Assembly (NCBI GenBank): GCA_012845835.1
Contig: JABAKD010000025.1
Coordinates: 4,968,319-5,032,318, forward strand
Source: Undaria pinnatifida
Taxonomy: Eukaryota > Sar > Phaeophyceae > Laminariales > Alariaceae
Direction: 5' to 3'
DNA: 64,000 nucleotides
In this document: in pieces, positions 47,001 through 57,541 of the stretch
Layout: the number at the start of each line of letters is the position of its first letter
Position numbering within the stretch: position 1 is the first letter of the stretch
Translations under genes and position numbers: made by a program
Notes under the pieces: generated by a model
Database searches by the model: none
What the model was told of the DNA's origin: nothing
Seen by the model: only the letters and a program-made list of their open reading frames with translations

Positions 47001-50000
47001 CCTCATGGGGCCCCCAATACATCCGGGGTGATCGTCCATCTCCACGCTGGACACTTTCCATAAGCCGGTGCCTGCAACGCGCGACGTTAAATCGAGAAGA
47101 AAGCTATAAAAAGGGTTGCCGCAAAGTGAACAGTTTTGCACAAGCCGGTGCCTGCCGTCGGTGCCTGCGATGCGCGACAAGAAAGGGAGGGGAAACTGCC
47201 GGGTTACTGCAAAGTGCACCACTTGCGCCTTCGATAGGATCACCTCTAGGCTTGCCGCATCGCTCTAATATCGTAACCCCTGCGTCTTAGTGACTGCATT
47301 TTATCAGCGGAGCGAAGGTGTTTTTAGTCGGCGGGCTCATACTGCAGCAGCAACAGTAGTAGTAGCAGCAGCAGTAGCAGCAGTAGCAGCAGCAGTTGTT
47401 GGTCGTCTTCTTGCACAGAAGCAGTTCCTGGGGGTCAAGCACGGTCAAGCTTGGCTTCGGAAATGCTAGATACTGCTACGCGTACGGTATCGCTGTACCT
47501 TTGGCCTTGACCGCGCGCACCAGGTATCCGCACCCTGCGCATCCGAACTTCTTCTGCCGACTGCCGCCCTGTTCAACCACGAGAAACGGGCGAGCGGGTC
47601 CACACGATGACATGAATGAAGGTTGTAACAGGCGCGCTTGCGATGCCACCACGGTGCCCTCGGTGCGTCATAGGCATGCTGGGGCACTTGACAAGACCAG
47701 CTATTAACAGGGGGTACGGGCGCATGCAGCACCATCCATAGCTGTAGGCAAGAAACGCGTGCGTCCGAGGTGCACCGCGCACATACACACATATCGGACA
47801 CTTGGTTATGGCTTACCTGTTATTTGTCACCGCTTGGTGACATAATTGTGTTGAGCAAAAATAAAGTCAGCTCATCGTCACGCTGAGTCGTTGCAGTTCA
47901 ACAAAAACACCCAGTTATCGCAGGGAAACGTGGGTTCACAACCCTCCAACCGTGGAACCGTAGGAATATCACAATCCTAGGCTGCATACCATCAGGTAAA
48001 GAGAACACTCGATACCTGCAACCGAGCCATAGGAGCACTTGACCATCACAGCCACCCTACGAAGAGCGAAGAGCTACGATATACATACGTCATTAGTTTG
48101 GTTTAGACGCGGCTCGAAGAAAAATTACAACGCAACGATTTTCCGATCGAGAATGTGTGGAGCAGGCCAAGCAGGCCAACGACATCCCGCAGAAGACCCA
48201 AGATGTCGACCGCACGACGTCGGCGGCTGTTTCTACGTAAGAGTTTACTCTTTGGTTCTCCGCTCGGGAAAAAATAATCAGCTACACGCGTATAATTCTG
48301 AAGCAGTTGTTTCAAAGACAAACTCCTCTTCGGTAGACTATTGCCGAGTCCACGCGTTTTGAGGCCACTTTGAAGCAGGTTTCCCGTTTATTTTTCCTAG
48401 TAATTATCTGTACCAGCCGCATATCGCATCCACGATAGCATCACACCGGTCCCACTTTCAGCTCGAGCTCTATCACAGAGCTGACGAAACGAGTCCTCCT
48501 GCGTCTTGAGTTGTGTTGGACAAAGACAACAACATTCAAGAAGCGCATCCTTTGACAGTTCTCTGCGCCTGCACCCGCACGGGCGCATACCGTCGTACTC
48601 CCTCGTACGGTATCCATAGCATTGCATCGGGCCTACTCTCAGCTCGAACTCTTGTCACAACGCCGATGAGACGAGTCCCCCGTCGCGTAGCGTCACGTCT
48701 ATCTTCATTTGACGAGAAGACGTGTTGTACTAGACTGCCACGTGTTTTCACGTCCCACAGGGGTTACAGATGGAGACCGCCTCGTACAAGCACACCATAC
48801 AACCACATCTATCTCCCTTTTCTCTCCCACCCTCAGCGCTCCTCCTCTCGCGGAAACGAACTGACACATGACGTATCATCATAAGTAGACAAGCGGCACG
48901 CATAACAGGCGCGGATCCCCTCCGCTCCCTGGTGGCTTCGTGCAAACATATCCCATCAAATATTCACGGAGCCGGAAAGGTCATCCTTGACATGAACAGG
49001 CGAGGTTGTCAACGGGGCGGGGAATATGAAAGAAGCGCAGCAATTGCAAACATGCCGCATGTGAAACTTGCTGGTATTTCTGCACCGCACGAGTACGTGA
49101 CTACGTGACCAGCAATCAGAACATCAGAGCCATTGCGCTCGTAAGTACGAGTACGTACGTATAACATAAAGAACATACCTGGTACTTACCTGGTACAACT
49201 TTCTCGGTATGACATGTGCTTCATTTTGGAATCACTTGATTAAAACGACCTGCTTCGCTCTCAGCGCTCCCAACCGGAATAAGCCTGCCTCAAGAAAAAA
49301 TCCCAACAATGGTTCAAGATAAACGTAACACTAATTTCAAGATATTTTCCACACTAAAATCAAGTCATTTTCCAAAACGTCGGAAAAAACAACGCTTGAC
49401 TGATGTGCGACGTGAGTACCGGTATACTACCGTGTATAACAGTGTATACCACACCCGATCTTGTATACAACACCCCCACGGTATACCACCCGGGTGGCCA
49501 TTATTCTTAAATCCTAAACGACCACCCGAGTTATCACCCGGGGTACGGTGTATACCACACCCCCTGAGGTAATGCCTCATTATCATTATTACACCCCCAA
49601 GCTATTACCGCGCGGGTGAGAAAAAAACGTGCCGATCAACAAAACGAGTACCGGTACCGGAACAGCACAGCAGCAGCAGCACACCAGGTGTGCGAGAGTA
49701 CCACAGCTTACCGTATGGAGACCAGCAGCATGGAGGTGGAGGAGGCACAGAGCCGTAGTGCAAGCGTGGTTCATCGCAACGGGCAAAACATGTCTGCGGC
49801 TCAAACAACTGCTGGTGCGGTTCCAGGCTCGATCGCGTCATTTTTTGGCCGTCGTGCACAAACCACATTTATTTGCGCCTCCCGGTGCGGAGGCTTTCAC
49901 AGCAGGGCCCGTCGACATTTCAGCCACTTTTGCAGCACATGTTGTTGTATGGAGCTTAAGCTTTTTTACCCGGATCCCCAGGACGATAAAAAAAAAAAAA

Positions 50001-51868
50001 AAAAAAAAAAAGTTGCGTGACCGGCTGCGGTTGAAAACAGCATGGTCCCATCAATGGAAGTTCTGTTTTTTAACCGTTTGCAGCTTTCTGTTTTTCGCGA
50101 GTCTTCCCTACTTCGTGCTTTCCTTGTATCATGTTTGCTATCTCTACCGGTATCTTATTGCATGCCGCTTTGCATTTCTTGCCTGTTTTCCTATTCGTTC
50201 ATGCGCTCATCATGCGTTATGGTACGGTAGTGTCCTCCGTGTCAGAAGGAGATATCGGCTACCATCCCCGGCTTGAATAACATTGGACTGCCATCAGGGC
50301 ATCAGGGAACTACCAGTAGCTTCGTAGCTGCACAGGGGAAATTATAATGAAAAATTGCTCTCAGATCAAATCGCGTGAAATGCGGTACCGGTACGTTACT
50401 CTTACCGCTTCGGGGTGTGCTACGACACCCCCTTGTTATCACACCCCTTACTACCGGTATCACACGCCTTGGTACCGTACCTGCCTGGAGTGTGGCAACG
50501 AAACTCCTTTGCAACCGGTGCTATCACACCCCATACTATCACACTCCTTGCCGCCTGCCTGGAGTGTGGCGGCGAAAACTTGCAACCGCTGCTATCACAC
50601 CCGTTATTATCACACACCCCTCTGCCTAGAATATGGCAGCAAAACTCGTTTGAAACCACTGTTATCACCCCCCATGTTATCACACCCCTACGGTATACCA
50701 CCCGAGGTGGTGAATAACCTAAAATTCCAAACGACCACCCATTTTATCACCGGGGGTGTATACCACACCCCCATGGCATACCACCCCGGGTGATAAATTT
50801 CCAAAACCCAAAATATTCCACCAGGGGTGTGGTATACACTGTCATATACGGTATACTGCTGTACAACAGTAATATGAGGAAGCACTCGTGTACCTGTAGC
50901 AGTACTGCTGTATTAGTATCACACACCAGTACGTATTATGGATTCGCTCCCACCTTCTTACACACAAGCCCGCGGCCGTTGACCATAAGGCTCGTCTCAA
51001 CCGCCAGCCTTAGCTCCTTGCTCGTCAAGAATTGCCTGCCCACCGCAATAGAATACGGGTTCGCCGCCTGGCCCGAGGCTTCCCCTCCAGCCGCCGCCCC
51101 CGACACCCCCGCCCCCACCCCTGGCCCCGCCCCCGCTCCCGCTCCCGCTCCCGGATCTGCCACCGCTGGCGCCACCGTCGCCGTCGCCGCCGTCGCCGTC
51201 GCCGTCGCTACCACCCCGGTCACGGCAGCAGCCTCCGCCGCCGTCGCCGTCGCTACCGCCCCAGTCGCGGCCGCCGCCCCCGCCGCCTCGGCCGCTCCTC
51301 CGGCCACCACTTCCGCTACCTCAACGACAGACCTCGAATCAGGAAAGCATGCCCAACCATCCGGAGCGTCGGGTTGACCACCGGCAAGCGGGCGTTGGGG
51401 CGGAGCCGGAGAGGATGATGGGGGTGGTGTGGCGGGGGTAGCGGGAGTCGTGGGGGTTGCGAGCGGCGGGTATGTTGACGGTGATGCCGTGGGTGGAGGT
51501 AGGAGGGTTACCGGAGAAATAGCGGCCAGCATTGGGGTGACGCCGGCGGCGATAAGGCCGGCTGCGTCTAGCACGACGGATATAGGTGGTTGTTGCTGTT
51601 GTTGTCGGTGGTGGTGGTGGAACTGTTGTTGTTGTTGGTGGTGCTGGTGTAGGTGTGGTTGCGCAGGTTCTAAAGGCGTGGTTGCCATGATGGCGGGGGG
51701 GATGAAGAGATCAGCAGCCGAGACAGCAGGAGGAGTTGGAGAAGGAGGAGGAGGACCAGGAGGGGCAGGAGGAGAGAGTTGCTGCTGTAGCTCAGTTGGG
51801 TGGGGCGTAATGCTATCTTCTTGGCGCTGAGGACTGGGAGCTGAATCCATGTCTCTTACCTGGTCCAT
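44021..51868 (-). CDS. Low-complexity protein with possible MULE/FLYWCH-like zinc-finger segment (3' end open)
   Basis: Exons on the minus strand: 51868-50954, 48498-48414, 47071-46908, 45924-45709, 44133-44021. Phases 0/1/0/0/2 agree, and the last exon ends at a good donor, so more exons follow that I could not find. Exon 1 (305 codons) is rich in Pro, Gln, His and Ala and ends with GRQFLTSKELRLAVETSLMV and LVCKK. Exons 2 and 3 read SWMRYAAGTGLWKVSSVEMD then DHPGC. The W-x-V...H-x-x-C ending after a Lys/Cys-rich stretch resembles the N-terminal zinc region of MULE transposases and FLYWCH/WRKY-GCM1 fingers; not all metal ligands are clear. Exons 4 and 5 are basic (EKRRKVLAAVRAKIPNLSH) and helical. 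Function is unknown; a DNA-binding or domesticated transposon role is a guess. The gene lies head to head with the DUF3605 gene. Its introns carry copies of exon borders at three places. Confidence 0.6.
44770..44910 (+). repeat. ~18-bp minisatellite (ttttaccatatttgtg)n
   Basis: Se copies of a ttttaccat[a/g]tt[t/a/g]gtg unit run through this stretch, eight in all counting degenerate ones. No coding role is seen. Confidence 0.75.
45113..45610 (-). repeat. Three downstream copies of the exon 4 donor border (zinc-finger-like gene)
   Basis: The working exon ends at 45709. Copies at 45520-45606, 45352-45436 and 45113-45203 repeat the last ~25 codons plus donor and adjoining intron. The nearest still reads RKVTAAVKAKVPNLSHEGND with CAG|gttcgt; the second has a frameshift; the farthest has lost the donor. 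Unit spacing is about 165 to 240 bp. Confidence 0.8.
45965..46190 (+). repeat. Dispersed repeat family R2
   Basis: It shares gagagcgcgagttggcaaaa, a G-tract followed by agaagggacgac, and gagggtaaaacctcctacga with the 32.7 kb copy. It is intronic in the zinc-finger-like gene. Confidence 0.55.
46605..46872 (-). repeat. Two downstream copies of the exon 3 donor (zinc-finger-like gene)
   Basis: The working donor is caagagcag|gtacggttag at 46908. Copies caagagcag|gtgtggttac-like occur near 46856 and 46618 (minus strand), both still with GT. Little exon sequence beyond the last nine bases is retained. Confidence 0.5.
47130..47180 (-). repeat. Upstream copy of the exon 3 acceptor (zinc-finger-like gene)
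   Basis: gcgcatcgcag|gcaccg and a ggcaccggcttgtgcaaaa block repeat the working gcgcgttgcag|GCACCGGCTTATGG at 47071, about 75 to 95 bp upstream in the gene. Confidence 0.55.
47345..47398 (+). repeat. (CAG/TAG)n trinucleotide repeat
   Basis: Mixed cag and tag triplets over about 55 bp in an intron of the zinc-finger-like gene. Confidence 0.75.
48585..48715 (-). repeat. Upstream copy of exon 2 (zinc-finger-like gene)
   Basis: On the minus strand ggggactcgtctcatcgg, gttcgagctgagagtaggcc and gatgcaatgctatggatacc mirror ggaggactcgtttcgtcagc, gctcgagctgaaagtgggac and gtgatgctatcgtggatgcg of the working exon (48498-48414). The copy ends near a gtatgc donor-like site. Confidence 0.6.
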
Positions 51869-52444
51869 GATCCCGGGTCGCTGGTCAATATAAAATTTAA
51901 AGAAGGGTACACACGAGAGAGAGATACAGAGATACGTGTACCTCCACGGGCTCTTGTCCCTTTTGCGACTAGACGGGGCTGTACCTTCAAGATTTTTCTG
52001 CCGTCCCCTAAAGAAAAAACGCCATAATACAATTTTCCACGTCGCCCTTTCGTCTTGGACACCACCCGAGCAGCTCTTCAAGGACCTACCTACTTTTCGC
52101 GGACGATAGGCCAGAACTCTGCACCAGTCAGTATCCACCGTGAGCAAGCTTGCACCACGTCAGTTTAAGCCCGTAGTCGGTTGCGGGGTGCTCGTTTCAG
52201 TCTTGAGGGTCGAGAAAAGCGGCTTTACCGTCCGGAGTGTCCCTTCGTGCCTCGCTTACCATCGGCTCAAGTGTAACCCACTACAGCCCTCGGCAAACGT
52301 GAGACTCTCTAGAAGTAAAAATAAACCAGCAGTCAGCACTCGTGACCAGGATCGACTACTCCTCAAGTCACCTTCATCGCCGAGCGTCAGCAGCAGCAGT
52401 GTGAGCTCGTTCGTGCAGATTTTTTGCAGGGAGGACCCAACAAG
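51869..52444. promoter_or_regulatory. Divergent intergenic region between zinc-finger-like and DUF3605 genes
   Basis: The two start codons face away from each other across 576 bp, so both promoters are expected here. Acceptor-like and donor-like sites occur within it, for example GACCAG|gtaaga just inside the minus-strand start and ttttttgcag at 52432. 5' UTR introns are therefore possible. Confidence 0.4.
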
Positions 52445-55400
52445 ATGATGACGGGGATTACCGACAAACAGGTTTCGGAAGTGCTTCGAGAAGATGTCCG
52501 GTGAGTTTCAGTGCCGAAACTGTGGCCTTCCTATAGTGCCTGTAGGTGACAGCCAAGAGTACGGGCAGTATACAGGACATCGGCACTATGGATATTGTAC
52601 CTGGTACTACAGTAGTATAGTCGATTCACTCGCCAAGTGATTTGACCGGCACTAAACGGGCAATAGGCACTATTCAACCGGTACTATAGGGAGACCGCCA
52701 CTTTCCGCCTCCGTCATCAAAAGGACCCAATGCTTTAGGGCTCGGGGAGATTGGTGGGGCTGGGATTGGTGGGATCGACGCGGGCGGGGTCCACCTTGCA
52801 TGTACGGCCGCATGTGTGTCGCCTGCTGCTCCCATCACATAACCTCAGAGGCTACTCCCTCCACTTCTTCTGTTGTTGCCTTCACCCTGCCTTTGCTTGT
52901 TTTCCGCTTTTCTTTTTGTTTTGCTGTTCGGAAAAAACCAGGAAAACGATGTGTGTGTGTTTTTTTCTATCCGTCTCATGTCTTAACCAGGCGCAATAAA
53001 GCAACAGACGCTACTCCTCCTCCAACGCATCTGCAACGCTCCGGCCATGGCTGAGCCCCACGCGAGCAAGCGAGCGTCACCCCTCCGCTGCTACAGCCCG
53101 ACGAGGCTCTCATCTTCCCCCGCAAGCAAGAGAAGGCCTACGCTCATGACCGTATGTTTCGCGCAAGCTAACAATATATATCCTACATTATTTTTTAGAC
53201 AAAAAACGTTGATCATCACCAAAGGAAAACCGGCGCGCACGATACCCCGCCAGTTTTTCCCACCCACTGTCTGTTTTTTAGAGCAGGTTTTGGTACGCAA
53301 GCGTTTTGTGTGGTTTAGCTGTATTTTACAGCTGGCAGCAGTCGAGTGTGTGCATTTTCGCACCACATCATAACATCTCTCAATTTGAGTCAGCAGAAGC
53401 GAAGTTGAATGAAGTAGAAAATATTTGTACCTGTACTTGTTTGCCGTGCCTTTTTTTGGTACCTTCACCTCTTTCTTATGTACTCTGTACTTGGTATGAT
53501 ATCAAATTCGTATGTGGAACGTGAAAATACACCTTGTATCGAAGCGAAACAAAGTATATGGTCGAGGATGCGATGATGTGGCATGATGGCGACACTCGCT
53601 TCATCGTGTCTGGTTTCACGTCATGGTGAGAAGATTCTTAGCCTCACCCTAGTCGCGGATAATTTGCTCTACAGGTAGGTTAAAAACGAGCACCTTACAA
53701 GTACCTTTTCTTTTTTTTTATCACTTTTTACGTTCCTGTTCTACTCGTAAGAGGTTTTACCCTCAGCGACCTTCTGGACAAGCCATGCCGTCGTCACAAG
53801 TCTCCCCCCCCCCCCGGTACGTTCCTTCATCTTTATCGCACATACCAGGTGGGGCTTTCAGCATTCCCACTTTTCAGCTTGTGTGCTCGTCGATTTTCAT
53901 CGAATTTTGCGAACTCGCGCTCTCGCGCTTTCCGTTGTTGATATTTATAGTATTTTTTTTTGCGCAAGCGAAAGTCCCGACGAGCACGAGTTTGCATGCG
54001 CTCGAGAGGGTCGACCCTGTGTCGTTGGTAGTTGGAAGCGATGAGATTCACACAGGGGACTCATACGAAACTCGCATCATACATTTATTTATGCCAAGCT
54101 GTGAAGGCTCTTATCCATACGTACTGGTTACCTTTCATTTGTACTTGGCGCTTGTGATTGTTAGTCTTTTGTTGATGCGTATGTAGCTGTGGCCCGACCC
54201 AGAACGGTCTCTGTCTTGAATTTCGGGGGCGTCTGATGGGTGACGAACCATCGCGGGCATGCTTAATTCCTGGCTTTGTGAACGTCCGTGACTTTTGTTG
54301 CGTTGCCGTTATCTTCATCGGTCAACTTTTTATTTTGCACCAGCCGAGCTTCTCTGCCCAGACGCGCAGACGTGGTCGTTGTGTGGTTTTGATGCCTGTC
54401 AGTAACACACAAATCACGCGCCTGGTCTTGCCGAGCGTTCTACGACCAGTCTTAGGCTCTACTATTGATATTTATAGCTTACATTTGGTGTCTAGTCCGG
54501 GCTTCGTGTTCTGCTCTTTTGTTTCCTGCTTGTGCCGCTCATAGCCCCCCCCCCCCCCCCCCCCGTACAAAACACGACTGACTGGCATCAACATGTCCTT
54601 GTTCTGACCGTTGGCACATTCCTTATCGGTTACTGTGCGCAATGCTGTAATTGTTCTGGTGCTGCCGCGATCAACTTCCGATCGCGGTCTCATAGCGCCC
54701 GTCACTAACTTGTCTCTCTACCGCCCGTCCCCCACCCCGCCGCACGCGCACCCGCTGCAATTTGTCCCTTGCACCACTGCTGCTGCTGTTGGCGTCGTCT
54801 TGTAAATTTGTCTCCTCGGTTTCTCAGATCCGCGAAACTCGACGACCTTGACTGTGCGCCAGAGCGGAAACAAGTCGCCTCGGGGACTATCGGGAGCATT
54901 GACGGAGTACATTGTGAAGGAAGTACATCCTCCGCCCGACCAGCAGCAGCAGCAGTAGCCAGCTCAGCTGAAGAACAAGATGAGGTGATTTCCAGCTCCA
55001 AACGAATCAAGACGGCCGACTCTTCCGTTGCCTCTGCCCTCGCCCGGTCGCCACCACTCGACACGCTACCCCCCGTCCGGGAAACGCCTTATTCGCCGAC
55101 AGCGGCGGCGGCGGCGGCTACAACAGCGATGTGGCGAGGGCGCGCCCCTTCCCCCGCCGCATCTATCGCCTCTTCGTCGAATTTCTCGGCGGCAACGACG
55201 ACCGCCTCGTCCTCCCGAGCCTCCTCTTCGAGACCGTCCTTGTCGTCGTCTAGGTCTTGCACCTATAGCCGGCGAGGCAACCAGCATGCCAGAGGCTCTT
55301 CTCCGAGGCCTCACTCCCAAATTGGTGGTAGTGGTGCTGGTTTCTTCCCGCCTCCGCCGTTGTTGTGGGGCAGGGGCGGGGTTAGGGTTGGGGGTAGCGA

Positions 55401-57541
55401 TGCTTGGCGTCGCCGTGTGGCAGGAAGGAGGGAGCGAAGCCTCGGGAGAGAGCGGGAACGCGAGAGTGGGTCTGAGAGGAGGAGAGAGTGGCGCGAGAAG
55501 GAGTGCCGAAGGTGGCCTAGGAAAGATTACGCTAGCGAGGCCGGCGTTGCTCGTGACGGCGGGAGTTTTAGCAGTGGTGGTGGCGGTGGCAGGGGGGGAA
55601 GGTCCTGCGGGAAGAAGAGGAGCAGGAGCTGCAGCAGGGAGAGGGGCTCGAGGGCGACGAGGAGCCCCTGCGAAACGAAGTGCTCGCGGTGTATGGAGTG
55701 GTGCCGCGTGAGCCGCGAGCGGAAGCCGATCTCTCGCACCTTGCCGGTAAGAGCTAGCTTGTACCTATCATACGCGTTCCGCGGCATATGCTGGACGTTG
55801 TTTGATATGATATTATGGGGTCATACAGGGCTTGTTTTGCAGCTCTTTCTTGCATGCGTTGGCTGGCAGTGATTGATCTCGAGATGTTGATGGGGCAGGG
55901 GCAAGGAGGGCAGGGCCAGGGGGTTGCGTCGTCGGGGGTCTCGCATGCATGCCTGCATATCAGCAGTACGACACCCGCGAAGATATCCCAGTATGGACCC
56001 CGACGCATGCATGCCTACATGTCAGTAGGAAACCCGCGAGGCTTTTTGGATGACTTCCCGACACTACAGGGTAGTATTAGCCGCGAATCTTCACCATATA
56101 CCCCGTATTTGTCTTTGATGTCCTGTGGCAGCAGCAGCAAACCCGCTGCGTTGTCAATAGACGATGGCTAAGCGCGGACAGGCAGAGAGATAAGCAAGCG
56201 ATTCCGTTCGCTGTGCACGTAATTATATTTGGATGGTGCTTGGTGTATACTCTAGTTGTATGCTGCTGTCTGCTTGCGGGGGGGATTTCGAAGCGGACTT
56301 GCGGTTAGTTGCGCTGTGTCGAAATGTTGTAGCTGTCATGTGCACCGCCGCCTTAGTTGGCAGAGCTGTTTTGTGGGGTGTATGTTGTGCATGATACCAG
56401 TGAGTGTTGGCTTAACTCTGAAAATGAACGCACTTTTTGGAGAAAAAATTGTAGTGTGGGATCACTTCGGCAGTGAAGTTTACGTCTTGTCATGCACCTG
56501 GTATATAGTCCATCAGGTATAGCTGGTATAATATATGAACCGCCTTTTTACAGCTGAGCTGTTGTGCACCGTGTATGTTTTGCATACTAACAGTGAGTGC
56601 TGGCTTGTGCCAGTAAGCCGTGTTTCCACCGTTTTGTGTTGAAGTTGTGTTTTTTTGTGTCGGTGCTGTGACATGTACATACTTAGCTGACGTCCTCAAT
56701 TTTTTTTTTGTAAAGAATGATACTTCGAAGTAGTTTGCTCACTGTCAATAGCAGCGAGTTCTCACGTAATGACGTCTCCTTAACTTTGTAAAACCAACTT
56801 GGCCCTGCCCTCCTCTTGTGCTGCCCTTTCTCTTCCATCCGCAGATGGATTATTGGGTGCGAACTAAGGCGTGCAAGGAGGCGAAGTCGAAGCACATCGA
56901 ATACATCGACAATGCCACGTACTCGCGAGAACAGGTGCGTTTGTTTTTGGTTTGACTTCGTTTGGTTGGTTTGGTTTGGTCTGGTTTGTAAAATGGCTTC
57001 ACGACAAAACAATCCGTGCAAAATTCTTACCCTTCCCCTGTGCCCCCTGCGCCGATTTCTCCCCCGCTGCCGCCCCCGCTTCCGCTTCCCTTTGGCGGAT
57101 CGTGTTCTGTTTTTTGTCGATGTGGTTGGTTTTCAGTTTATTGAGGAAACGGTATTCACGTGCCCCTCGACCGGGGCGCAGCGCGACATCGTCCTCGAGC
57201 GCAACATGTTCCCATACGACGTTCCAACTGACGTGGAGCACTGGACGCTGTGGAGCCGCGAGGACCTCAGCGACGAGCGAATGCAGGAGTTCGTTCAAAA
57301 TTGGGCGGTGTCTAACCACCCCCACGCGGTGGAATGGGAGTGCGACAACAATGAGGGCGACCGCTCGATCAATTGGTTTCACGTTCACGTTTTTTTCCGA
57401 ATCGGGTGTGAGGACAGGACTGGGTTGCCGCGGGACCCGGCGTCTGTGTACAACTCCCCCTGCCGAAAATCGCCTTCCGAAGGGGGTAGCGAAGGCGGGA
57501 TGACCGATGGGGAGGAGTCCGCGGCGACGGACGGCGAGTGA
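52445..57541 (+). CDS. Protein with disordered N-terminus and DUF3605-like C-terminal domain
   Basis: Exons: 52445-52500, 54828-55746, 56845-56934, 57137-57541. All introns are GT-AG. Phases 2/0/0 agree, giving 1470 nt (489 residues). Exon 1 encodes MMTGITDKQVSEVLREDVR. Exon 2 stays open for 306 codons and is disordered: Ser/Ala-rich, a basic SSKRIKTADSS segment that could be a nuclear signal, then Arg/Glu/Gly-rich. Exons 3 and 4 form a globular domain: DYWVRTKACKEAKSKHIEYI, PSTGAQRDIVLERNMFPYDV, EHWTLWSREDL, GDRSINWFHVHVFFRI. The HWTLW and F-H-V-H-V pattern matches DUF3605, found in fungi and algae with no known function. The tail is acidic. Two other frames of exon 2 are also partly open, but only this one fits the phase of the flanking exons. 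The first and second exons are joined on phase alone. Confidence 0.72.
52514..52692. mobile_element. MITE-like repeat of family R4 in intron 1 of the DUF3605 gene
   Basis: Left end gtggccttcctatagtgcct and right end ccggtactatagggagaccg form imperfect terminal inverted repeats. Internal tgatttgaccggcacta is shared with the 14.8 and 27.8 kb copies. Related ctatagtgccgg pieces occur at 31985-32110, 38015-38190 and 43705-43800. Confidence 0.55.
53680..53960 (-). repeat. Dispersed repeat family R2, inverted
   Basis: Reverse complement of the 32.7 kb unit: gtaagaggttttaccctcag, a C-tract and cgtcgattttcatcgaattt are recognisable. It lies in intron 1 of the DUF3605 gene. Confidence 0.6.

Noticed and set aside
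47466-47801. Cys/His-containing frame that could be an exon of the zinc-finger-like gene
   Set aside because: No good donor in the right phase, while exons 2 and 3 already join in phase without it.
50790-51418. Plus-strand Ala/Pro-rich frames
   Set aside because: They are antisense shadows of the low-complexity first exon of the minus-strand gene.
52989-53153. Possible exon of the DUF3605 gene (ttaaccag|G ... ATGACC|gtatgt)
   Set aside because: In phase with exon 1 it runs into TGA at 53051, while exon 1 joins the 54828 exon directly in phase.
55028-55711. Long alternative frame over exon 2 of the DUF3605 gene
   Set aside because: It ends in a stop before the donor and does not fit the phase of the next exon; it is a GC-rich shadow frame.
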